Assembly (NCBI RefSeq): GCF_020103695.1
Contig: NZ_JAHXBF010000001.1
Coordinates: forward strand, 496,001 to 560,000
Source of the DNA: Hyalangium versicolor
GTDB taxonomy: Bacteria; Myxococcota; Myxococcia; Myxococcales; Myxococcaceae
Length of the DNA stretch: 64,000 nucleotides
Direction: 5' to 3'
In this document: positions 44,401-51,231 of the stretch, piece after piece
Layout of the letters: each line of letters opens with the position of its first letter
How positions within the stretch are numbered: position 1 is the first letter of the stretch
The notes under the pieces: model-generated
The model's input: the letters and a program-made list of their open reading frames with translations, nothing else
The model's database searches: none
What the model was told of the DNA's origin: nothing
Program-made: the position numbers and the translations under genes

Positions 44401-44726
44401 TCCAGAGCCTCCCAGGCACACTCGAGGAACAGGCGCTGCTGCGGATCCATCAGCGCCGCCTCGGCGGGGCTGAACTCGAAGAACGAGGCGTCGAAGTCCT
44501 CCACGCCATCGAGTACCGCGGCTGCCTTGACGTAGTGAGGATTGCGCACCAGCTCCGGGCGGATGCCCGCGGCGAGCAGCGCCTCGTCCGTGAAGAAGCT
44601 GATGGACTCGACACCCTGGCGCAGGTTGGACCAGAAGGTGGCGAGATCCCGGGCCCCAGGGAACCGGCCCGCCATGCCGATGATGGCGATGGCCTCCGGC
44701 GGGGGGGTGACGTGCTCTGTACTCAT
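38475..44726 (-). CDS. Terminal type I polyketide synthase: KS-AT-(degenerate KR)-CMT-ACP-TE
   Basis: This 2083-aa protein forms the last module. KS (about 12-435) has its full triad: Cys183 in TACSTS, His319 in HGTGT, His359 in NFGHLG. AT (about 535-830) has Ser631 in GHSLGEY and HAFH at 727-730, the malonyl-CoA pattern. Residues about 900-1170 and 1590-1700 look like separated pieces of a KR without a nucleotide-binding motif or YxxxN, so the beta-keto group should remain. A C-methyltransferase lies between (LELGAGYGG near 1387). ACP has Ser1760 in GGDSL. A type I thioesterase follows with Ser1892 in GWSFG and His2058. Product logic: peptide plus C2, alpha-methylated once or twice, then released as beta-keto acid or ester. 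AGGAG precedes the ATG, which overlaps the NRPS stop. Confidence 0.92.
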   Translation of the reverse strand: MSTEHVTPPPEAIAIIGMAGRFPGARDLATFWSNLRQGVESISFFTDEALLAAGIRPELVRNPHYVKAAAVLDGVEDFDASFFEFSPAEAALMDPQQRLFLECAWEALENAGYDSSRYDGWIGLYAGLDMNSYLLHNVLTNREVMESADIFSIMAVNDKDFLTTRASYKLNLRGPSLVVQTACSTSLVAVHLACRSLLEHQCDIALAGGVAITLKNNSGYLHQPGHISSPDGHCRPFDAAAQGTLGGDGLGLVVLKRLSEAIEDGDCIHAIIRGSAINNDGTQKVGFTAPSQEGQASVIAMAQALAQVPADTISYVEAHGTGTPMGDPVEVAALTQAFRQSTDKKGFCALGSVKSNFGHLGAAAGIAGLIKTTLALEHGELPPSLHCFTPNPAIDFANSPFYVNTQLKPWNPSTPRRAGVSAFGIGGTNAHVVLEEAPVRPASGPHRARQLLTLSARSDAALEQATENLARFLRENSEVNIADAAYTLQVGRRAFPYRRAVVCENREEALARLEGSPEQRFDGKPGQTAVRSVTFMFPGQGAQYPQMARELYDAEPVFREQVDTCAELLQPSLGQDLRALLFPARREDETAASAKMAQTAFAQPALFVIEYALARLLQSLGLQPRALVGHSLGEYVCACLAGVFTLEDALSLVAARGRLVQSLKPGAMLTVFLPEPELLALLKDGALSLATTAPGCGVVSGPVEALSALREQLTARGVETREVRTSHAFHSSMMEPAMQRLQAHVARLQRKPPTLPFVSNVTGTWITEVEAMDPAYWARHLRDTVRLDACFATLLTEPDQAFVEVGPGRSMGAMLKRHSAWSHTHLHQQLLPGAESEHGAARESLEAALGRLWAHGAKIDWNAYSAHEERQRVPLPTYPFERKRHWIESGAADLRYRNTARGGAQPGPIRTHTWKQVSPPVLARERKPRVLLLSGAAGPGPALVQQLRDEGYEVLHAMPPHESAAHPGARAVEASDSTALLRLLEELHQQGQPPSVILSAWELTPEKQAEETPLLSQAALSSEAWHRLSALMGALAARSEPVRLVVATRAALRVTGEEPLLASRQLVPALCDSARQRCPAASVVLVDFAHSPHAPDDKAFFTCLLPELHGGTGAPWVAWRGHRRWERSPEPLMEHVSGRLEGTLLFAGEPGPRGALLTQQLFESGAVRPLFLKTHAGTSAFADFDLERETPRIAQREASLVREEQIHDYSLSPGFVEKMNALCAAHAWEYLTSRLAHPSERSVPLEELKRQLGLLPRFDKLFGFLLRMLEEDGLVSVRDGQVRFVSPEKAPPAARKLSQEIAATYPHFRGTVRFLDHCTGSYSQSLSGEVASIGVLYPDGSDAFFLDCMRENVNSSRINAHQRLLIEVLRDAVAQVPKDREVRILELGAGYGGLTWPLLEQLPAGRISYHFTDVGSTFLARAKQEAERRGLRGLRFGLYDINTAPSEQGFPSGAYDIILGLNVVHVARDLGQALPHLRALTAPGGWVGLLELTRAQRWDHLTWGLAAGWWDAEDAFRGSTLLLDHEGWEKVFSATGFAHTQAFPVDLSERARSDFGMILAQRGEEGAAPGVHIGSPDRWPELLRQIQSEHGALRGIVYSPAPAAAWEDISRELESLRTAARAAPPGFCLLLSEDLSDAEALTGPTRRRWMEAWSEAQKEPALRWRQLHLEAEPSGPVSEELSRLLATGGGADVLSVCTVPVGRTESSAQPSATALASPLEPSAPRYRDGLEEQVARNFESVLGVPTPAPDAHFFEMGGDSLLAVHLMTRLRSEFGKSLKMSEFMLEPTIRGVAHLLSQQMAPKKPLSPDLVPLHTRGTRRPLFFVNPAGGSPLCYLDLARHLGEDQPFYGFQSPGFLDDRPPMDRLEPMAAHYVDIMRDVQPQGPYLIGGWSFGAMVAYEMARRLEALGERVGMVALLDSGVGSPKANGTAAGWNPLAFIPAWKALAVSVHVTSYTDIAAIGRMFGIQLPEKLTFNRQDMVAQLKSFRDAFQQMPNLMPVYKANIVSSFRYEPGPYQGRVTLFKTAPNAFSRFQGDMEASLRQLALGGVEVLGIPGNHMTLLDRANVPRLAQLLRETLQRASV

Positions 44727-47700
44727 CGCTTGGGTCTCCTGTTCACGGTGGGCCGGCTGCGGCCGAGCGCCTCGAGATTGCGGCGCGCGCGCTCCTGGAC
44801 TCCCTCCAGGGCAGGAGCGCTCTCCCGAGCGCGGCCCAGGAAGCCGGCGAGTGAGGCAACGGTGGGGTAATGGAAGAGCTCCACCAGCGGGAACGGAGCC
44901 GCGGCGATCTCCAACAGCCGGCGGTGCAGTTGGAGCATCAGCAGGGAGTGACCTCCGAGCTCGAAGAAGTTGTCCTCGAGCCCGACCTGTTCGGTGCCGA
45001 GCAGCTCCTTCCAGATCGCGGCGATGCGGCGCTCCAGCTCGGTGCGGGGAGGCATATGGACCCGTGCGGCCGTGGGGCTCGTGCTCTCGGGCGCAGGCAG
45101 GGCGCGTCGGTCCACCTTTCCGTTGGGCGTCAGTGGCAGCTCCGGGAGGAAGACGAACGCGGCGGGGATCATGAAGCCGGGCAGCGTCTCCTGCAGGTGG
45201 CGTCGCAGCTCGGACGGGGAGGGGGGTTGTGCCTCCACGGCTACGATGTACGCGACGAGTCGCCGCTGGCCCGCGCGATCCTCCCGGCTGATGACCACGG
45301 CCTCGCGCAGGGCGGAGTGCCGCAGCAGCGCGGATTCGATCTCTCCCAGCTCGATGCGGAAGCCGTGGACCTTGACCTGGTGGTCGATCCGCCCCAGGAA
45401 CTCGAGTTCTCCCTCCGGAAGGAAGCGGGCAAGGTCTCCGGTCCGGTACATGCGCGCGCCGGGGGTGGGGCTGAAGGGATTCGGCAGGAACTTCGCCGCC
45501 GTCAGTTCGGGTGCGTGGAGGTAGCCCCGGGCCAGCCCGGGGCCTCCGATGAACAGCTCGCCCACGACTCCCAGGGGCACGGGGCGCAGGTGCTTGTCGA
45601 GGAGGAGGACCTGCTTGGCGTCGAGCGGCCGGCCAATCGTGGGCTCTCGTTCCGCACCCCGGGCGACTTCGGCGAAGGTGGAGTAGGTGCTGTCCTCCGA
45701 GGGTCCATAGAGGTTGCAGACCCGCTCGACGTGACCGAGTTGGTAGAGGTCCTGCGCGAGCCTGTTGGTCAGGGGCTCACCGGCGAGGTTGACCACGCGC
45801 ACGCTGGCGGGGATGCCTCCGGCCCGGAGGAGCTCCGTGGCCGCGGAGGGCACCGTGTTGATCAGGGTCACCTGCTCGGCGTGTGGCAGCTCGGGCAGGT
45901 GCAGCGCGTTGTCCGCGAGGATCACCGCACCTCCACACGAGAGGGGAACGAACAGCTCGAAGACGGACAGGTCGAAGCAGAGGGACGTCGCAGCCAGCAC
46001 GCCCCGCAGCTCATCGGCGGAGTAGTGGGCGAGCGCCCACTCCAGCAGCGTCACCGCGCCTCGGTGATCGATGAGGACACCCTTGGGAGTCCCGGTCGAG
46101 CCGGAGGTGTAGAGCACATAGGCCAGGTTGCCGGAGTCCGCGAGTGGCCGAGGGTTGGAGGCGGGCTGGGCATCGAGTCCCTCCCGCCCGGTGTCGAGGC
46201 AGAGGATCCGTGTGCCCTCGTGCTGGGGTAGCTCATCCCTCAGCCACTCCTGCGTGAGGAGCACGGCCGGACGGCAGCTCGTCAACATCGTCTCCAGACG
46301 GGCTCGTGGGTAGGCGGGATCGAGCGGCACATAGGCGCCGCCGGCCTTGAGGATTCCGAGCAGCGCGATCACCATCTCCACCCCACGCTCGGTGCAGACC
46401 GCCACGCGCGTCTCGGGCCCTACACCCAGGGCTCGCAGGTGGTGGGCCAACTGGTTCGCGCGGCGATTGAGTTCCGCATAGGTGAGCGTCTCGTGGGTGT
46501 GAAGCAGCGCTGGTTTGTCCGCGTGGCGCTCCACCTGCTGCTCGAAGCGCTCGTGAAGCAGTTGCGCGGGGATGAATCGCTCCGCGCCGCGCCCCACCTT
46601 GCGCAGGTACTGGTGTTCCTCCGGGGAGATCACCGAGAGCCGGGAGAGCTTCGTGTCCGGCCGCTCGACGATGGAGGCGAGGAGCGCTTGCAGCCCCGAG
46701 ATCATCCGTTCGAGGGTGGCGCGCTCGAAGAGGCTCGCGTCATAGATGCAGATGCCCGCGAACGTCCCGTTCTCGGGCCAGACGTACAACTCCTGATCGA
46801 ACCGCGCGGTGATGTCGCCATATTCGAGCGGCCGGGTCTCCAGGCCGGGCAGCTCGAAGTGGGGGCGGATGGCGTCGCGCTCCTGGAGGCCGAACATGAC
46901 CTGGAACAGCGGAGTCTGATTGAGGCGCCGCTCAGGTTTGAGCGCCTCGACGAGCTTCTCGAAGGGAAGATCCTGGTGGGCGTATGCGCTCAAGGAGGTG
47001 TCCCGCCCCCGGCGCAGCAGCTCCCGGAACGAGGGATCTCCGCTCAGGTCGTTGCACATCACGAGGGTGTTGACGAAGAAGCCGATGAGCGGCTCGGTCT
47101 CCTTGCGGGTCCTGTTGGCGATGGGGGTACCGATGGCCAGCCGCTCCTGTCCGGAGTAGCGGTGGAGCAGGGCCGAATACGCCGCCAGCAGGAGCATGAA
47201 CATCGTCACCCCTTCGCGCTGGCACAGCTCCTGGAGCCCCTTCGCCACGGTCGGCGGCAGGAGGAAGCTGACCAACCCTCCCTTGAACGACTGCATCGTG
47301 GGGCGAGGCCTGTCGGTGGGGAGCTGCAGCAGGGGCAGGTCGCGCAGCTGCTGCTTCCAGTAGTCGAGCTGCTGCTGGAGGACGCCGTCCCGCATCCAGC
47401 GGTGGTGCCATGCGGCGAAGTCCGCATACTGGATGGGCAACTCGGGCAGTGGGGAGGGCAGACCCCGGCAGAACGCCGTGTAGAGTGCCGAGAACTCGCG
47501 CGCGAAAATGCCCTCGGACCATCCGTCGAAGGCGATGTGGTGGAACGTCATCAGCAGTACGTGACGGTGCTCGCCGAGCGCGAGCAACAGCGCCCGCCAG
47601 GGCGGGTCACGCGTCAGGTCGAACACCCGGCGGTTCTCCTCGATCGCGAGGAGTCGCACCTCGGGCTCGACCTCTGTGTCCGGGAGCTGCCGCAGATCGA

Positions 47701-50700
47701 TGAACCGAATCTCGTGCCGTACCTCCGCGAGGGGCACCTGGAGGGGAATGCCGTTCTCCTCGCGGAAGACGGTGCGCAGGACTTCGTGCCGCCGCGCCAG
47801 CTCCTCGATTGCGCGCGTGAGCGCCTCTCGATCGAGCGCGCCCTGGAGCCGCAGGGAGAGGGGGATGTTGTAGGCACTCCCCACGAGCCCCAGGCGCTCC
47901 AACAGCCAGAGCCGCTGCTGGGCGTACGACACAGGCAGGGGCTGCCCTCGCTCGATGGGAACGAGCGCTGGAGCCGAGGGCGCTGGAGCGGAGGCGTGCG
48001 CATCGATGGAGTGGGCGATGGCTCTCGGAGTAGGACGGTCGAACAGCAGGCGCAGGGGGTAGTCGAACCCGTACCGGCCGTGGATCCGCGAGGCCAGCCG
48101 GGTGGCCAGCAGCGAGTGGCCGCCGAGGACGAAGAAGTCATCGTCCACTCCGGCTCGTTCCAAGCCCAGCAGCTCGGAGAACATCGCCACCACCGCCTCC
48201 TCGGTGGGCGTGCCCGGCGCGTGCTCGGAGGCGGGGAGGACGTGCGCGGCGGGCAGGGCGCTTCGGTCCAGCTTTCCCGTGAGGCTGCGGGGAATGGACG
48301 CGAGCGCGGTGAACGTGGAGGGGACATGAGAGCCTGGCAGCTCCGCCATGAGCCGCGCACGCAGCTCGCTCATCGTCACCAACTCCCGGAGGACGACGTA
48401 CGCATCCAGGCGCTTGTCTCCCAGGGTCGACTCGCGGACGACGACGACGGCCTCCCGTACCTCGGGTTGCGCGAGCAGGTGCGCCTCGATCTCCGCGGGT
48501 TCGATCCGGAAGCCTCGGACCTTGAGCTGCCGGTCCATGCGCCCGAGGAATTCGATGGCTCCGTCCGGCCGGAAGCGCGCGACGTCTCCCGTGCGGTAGA
48601 TGCGTGCGCCAGGCTCAGGGCTGAAGGGATCCGGAATGAACTTCTCGGCCGTCAGCTCGGGCCGATCCAGGTAGCCACGGGCGACGCCATCCCCCGCGGC
48701 CAACAGCTCCCCCGGGACGCCGGGAGGCACCAGGTTCATCGCCGCGTCGACGATGTAGACGCGAGTGTTGGCGATCGGCCGGCCGATGGGCGCGGGCGAG
48801 TCCAGATCGTGGGCACCCGGAATGGGGTAGCAGGTCGTGAAGGTCGTGTTCTCCGTGGGCCCATAGGCGTTGGTCAGCCGCAACCCGGGCGTGCTCTCCA
48901 GCAGCCGCCGCGCATGGCGCGTGGACAGCACCTCGCCTCCCGTCATCACGTGGCGCACGCCCCGCAGGCTCTCCGGATGCTCGTCCACCAACTGCAGGAA
49001 CAAGCCGCTGGTCAGCCACAGCAGGGTGACACCCTCGCGGCGGATGCAGTCCCCCAACTCGCTCAGGGAGAAGGGCCCGGGAGGGAAGATCACCAGCGTG
49101 CCGCCGTTGAGCAGCGGCGCCCACAACTCCAGGGTGGAGGCATCGAAGGACAGCGGCGCCAGCAGCAGGAAGACCTCGTCTGGAGCGAGGCGGGCGAAGT
49201 TCGTCTCCTTGACCAGCCGGACCACGTTGCGGTGGGTGGCGGCGACGCCTCGGGGAGCCCCCGTGGAGCCCGACGTGAACATGATGTAGGCGAGGTTCTC
49301 TGGAGAGACCTGGGGGCCGGGCGCATCCGGCGTCTCATCAGTCCAGGCTCGCTCCTCGCCCATCCGCACCACATGTGCTCGCGAGGCGGGCAGGTGTTCG
49401 ACGGTGGAGGCTACGAGGAGGAACGTCGCGCCACTGGCTTCGAGCATCGCGGTGAGGCGCTTCTCCGGATAGTCCGGATCGAGCGGGACGAAGGCACCCC
49501 CCGCCTCGAGGATGGCCAGGAACGCGATGACAGCCTCGGGTGAGCGCTCGAGCAGGACGGCCACTCTTGTCTCGAGGCCTACCCCGAGGTGACACAGGTA
49601 TCTGGCGAGCCGATGGGCTCGCTCCCGCAGGGTCCGGTAGGAGATCCGCTCTCCTTCGAAGCGGAGCGCAATGGCTTCGGGAGTGGCGGCGGCCTGGGCC
49701 TCGAACAGCGCATGCAGGGAACGTCGCGGATAGGCCGTCGCCGTCTGGTTCCACTGCTGGAGCTGCTCGCACTCGGCTTCCGAGATCAGCGGGAAGCGCG
49801 ACAGAGGCAGGTTCGGGAGGGAGGCCAGCTCCCTGAGCAGCCGGGTGTAGTGTTCCAGGAGGCGCTGGACCGTCTCGTCCTCGAAGCGCGCGGTGGAGTA
49901 GGCGCAATAGCCGCGCACGATCGGGCCCTCTCGCCAGAAGTGCAGCTCCAGATCGAAGCGCGTCGTCGGCGCTCCCATCTCCAGGATCTCGGCCCGCAGC
50001 CCCGTCAGCTCGGAGCGAGGGGCCATGGCTTCGTTCTGCTGGTAGGCCAGCATCACCTGGAAGAGCGGGTTGCGATCCGTGGAGCGCTCCGGGTGCAACT
50101 GCTCGACGAGCACCTCGAAGGGAATGTCCTGGTGGGCATAAGCCTCGAGCGCCATCTTGCGTACGCGCTCGATCAGCTCGGAAAAGGTCGGGTCCCCGGA
50201 AGCATCGACGCAGAGCACCTGCGAATTGACGAAGAAGCCGATGAGGCCCTCCAGCTCCGCGCGGTCCCGGTTGGCGATGGGCGAGCCCACGGGCAGCCGC
50301 AGCTGGCCGGTGTACTTGTGCAGGAGCGCGCCGAAGGCCGCCAGGAGCGTCATGAACAGGGTGACGCCCGCGCGTTGGTTCAGCTCATCCAGCACGGCGA
50401 CGGTCTCGGCCGGCACCTTGAGGGGGCGGATCGCTCCCGCTGGGCTCGTGGGAGGGGGCGGCGTCTGACGCCTGGGCAGCGAGAGGGTAGGAAGGTCCCG
50501 TAGCTGCTCCTTCCAGTAGCGGAGTCCGGTCTGGAAGGATTCCGTGCTGGCGCGCTCCCGCTGCCAGACGGAGAAGTCCGCATATTGGATCGCGGGGGGA
50601 GGCAGCGGCGCGCTTCGGCCCGATACCTGGGCCTCGTACAAGGCGGAGAGTTCCCGGAGGAACACGCCCAGAGACCAGCCGTCCGAGGCGATGTGGTGGA

Positions 50701-51226
50701 TCACCGTCAGCAGGACGTGCTCGGTCTCGTGCAGCCGGAGGATCCGGGCTCGGATGAGCAGCCCCCCGGACAGCTCGATGGGTGTCTCCAGCTCCTGGAG
50801 CGTCCACCGCTTCAGCTCAGCGTCCCGTTCGGCCATGGGCAGCGCGCTCAGGTCCACCAGGGGAACCTCGAGCTCGAGGTTCGTGATGGATTGGACGGGC
50901 ACTCCCTCGCGCTCGAGGATGGCCGTGCGCAGGGCCTCATGGCGCCGGACGATCTCGCGCAAGCTCTCCACGAGCGCGGGGATGCGCGGTGTCCCGGTGA
51001 GCCGCAGGTTGAGAGGCATGTGGTACGCCGCGCCGCGCACCCCATAGCGATCCAGGAACCAGAGCCGTTGCTGGGGAAAGGACACCGGCCAGGGGCCTGT
51101 CCCCGTGCGCCGCGCAATGGTGGTGGACGTCCCGGCGCCGGGTTGCTGCTCCTCGAGGAGCAGCGCGAGCAGCTCCTCGGCTTCCCTGGACAGGCTCTGC
51201 GAGGTCATGGAGTTGGAGGCGGGCAT
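44723..51226 (-). CDS. Bimodular NRPS: C-A-PCP-C-A-PCP
   Basis: The first C domain has HHIASDG (His180 counted from a TTG at 51235), followed by an A domain with AYIMFTSGSTG and a specificity code read as DALWMGATF, hydrophobic and Val-like. PCP Ser1041 is in [10 protein letters not shown]. The second C domain has HHIAFDG (His1232). The second A domain code reads DLFNNALTY, a pattern I associate with Ala or Gly activation in cyanobacterial synthetases. PCP Ser2097 is in GGHSLLMLQL. There is no methyltransferase, epimerase or TE. Its last residue would be the one extended by the PKS, so the P1-type side chain is predicted small. ATG at 51226 is preferred; the TTG at 51235 overlaps the upstream stop but is a poor start. 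Confidence 0.92.
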   Translation of the reverse strand: MPASNSMTSQSLSREAEELLALLLEEQQPGAGTSTTIARRTGTGPWPVSFPQQRLWFLDRYGVRGAAYHMPLNLRLTGTPRIPALVESLREIVRRHEALRTAILEREGVPVQSITNLELEVPLVDLSALPMAERDAELKRWTLQELETPIELSGGLLIRARILRLHETEHVLLTVIHHIASDGWSLGVFLRELSALYEAQVSGRSAPLPPPAIQYADFSVWQRERASTESFQTGLRYWKEQLRDLPTLSLPRRQTPPPPTSPAGAIRPLKVPAETVAVLDELNQRAGVTLFMTLLAAFGALLHKYTGQLRLPVGSPIANRDRAELEGLIGFFVNSQVLCVDASGDPTFSELIERVRKMALEAYAHQDIPFEVLVEQLHPERSTDRNPLFQVMLAYQQNEAMAPRSELTGLRAEILEMGAPTTRFDLELHFWREGPIVRGYCAYSTARFEDETVQRLLEHYTRLLRELASLPNLPLSRFPLISEAECEQLQQWNQTATAYPRRSLHALFEAQAAATPEAIALRFEGERISYRTLRERAHRLARYLCHLGVGLETRVAVLLERSPEAVIAFLAILEAGGAFVPLDPDYPEKRLTAMLEASGATFLLVASTVEHLPASRAHVVRMGEERAWTDETPDAPGPQVSPENLAYIMFTSGSTGAPRGVAATHRNVVRLVKETNFARLAPDEVFLLLAPLSFDASTLELWAPLLNGGTLVIFPPGPFSLSELGDCIRREGVTLLWLTSGLFLQLVDEHPESLRGVRHVMTGGEVLSTRHARRLLESTPGLRLTNAYGPTENTTFTTCYPIPGAHDLDSPAPIGRPIANTRVYIVDAAMNLVPPGVPGELLAAGDGVARGYLDRPELTAEKFIPDPFSPEPGARIYRTGDVARFRPDGAIEFLGRMDRQLKVRGFRIEPAEIEAHLLAQPEVREAVVVVRESTLGDKRLDAYVVLRELVTMSELRARLMAELPGSHVPSTFTALASIPRSLTGKLDRSALPAAHVLPASEHAPGTPTEEAVVAMFSELLGLERAGVDDDFFVLGGHSLLATRLASRIHGRYGFDYPLRLLFDRPTPRAIAHSIDAHASAPAPSAPALVPIERGQPLPVSYAQQRLWLLERLGLVGSAYNIPLSLRLQGALDREALTRAIEELARRHEVLRTVFREENGIPLQVPLAEVRHEIRFIDLRQLPDTEVEPEVRLLAIEENRRVFDLTRDPPWRALLLALGEHRHVLLMTFHHIAFDGWSEGIFAREFSALYTAFCRGLPSPLPELPIQYADFAAWHHRWMRDGVLQQQLDYWKQQLRDLPLLQLPTDRPRPTMQSFKGGLVSFLLPPTVAKGLQELCQREGVTMFMLLLAAYSALLHRYSGQERLAIGTPIANRTRKETEPLIGFFVNTLVMCNDLSGDPSFRELLRRGRDTSLSAYAHQDLPFEKLVEALKPERRLNQTPLFQVMFGLQERDAIRPHFELPGLETRPLEYGDITARFDQELYVWPENGTFAGICIYDASLFERATLERMISGLQALLASIVERPDTKLSRLSVISPEEHQYLRKVGRGAERFIPAQLLHERFEQQVERHADKPALLHTHETLTYAELNRRANQLAHHLRALGVGPETRVAVCTERGVEMVIALLGILKAGGAYVPLDPAYPRARLETMLTSCRPAVLLTQEWLRDELPQHEGTRILCLDTGREGLDAQPASNPRPLADSGNLAYVLYTSGSTGTPKGVLIDHRGAVTLLEWALAHYSADELRGVLAATSLCFDLSVFELFVPLSCGGAVILADNALHLPELPHAEQVTLINTVPSAATELLRAGGIPASVRVVNLAGEPLTNRLAQDLYQLGHVERVCNLYGPSEDSTYSTFAEVARGAEREPTIGRPLDAKQVLLLDKHLRPVPLGVVGELFIGGPGLARGYLHAPELTAAKFLPNPFSPTPGARMYRTGDLARFLPEGELEFLGRIDHQVKVHGFRIELGEIESALLRHSALREAVVISREDRAGQRRLVAYIVAVEAQPPSPSELRRHLQETLPGFMIPAAFVFLPELPLTPNGKVDRRALPAPESTSPTAARVHMPPRTELERRIAAIWKELLGTEQVGLEDNFFELGGHSLLMLQLHRRLLEIAAAPFPLVELFHYPTVASLAGFLGRARESAPALEGVQERARRNLEALGRSRPTVNRRPKR

Positions 51227-51231
51227 GACGA

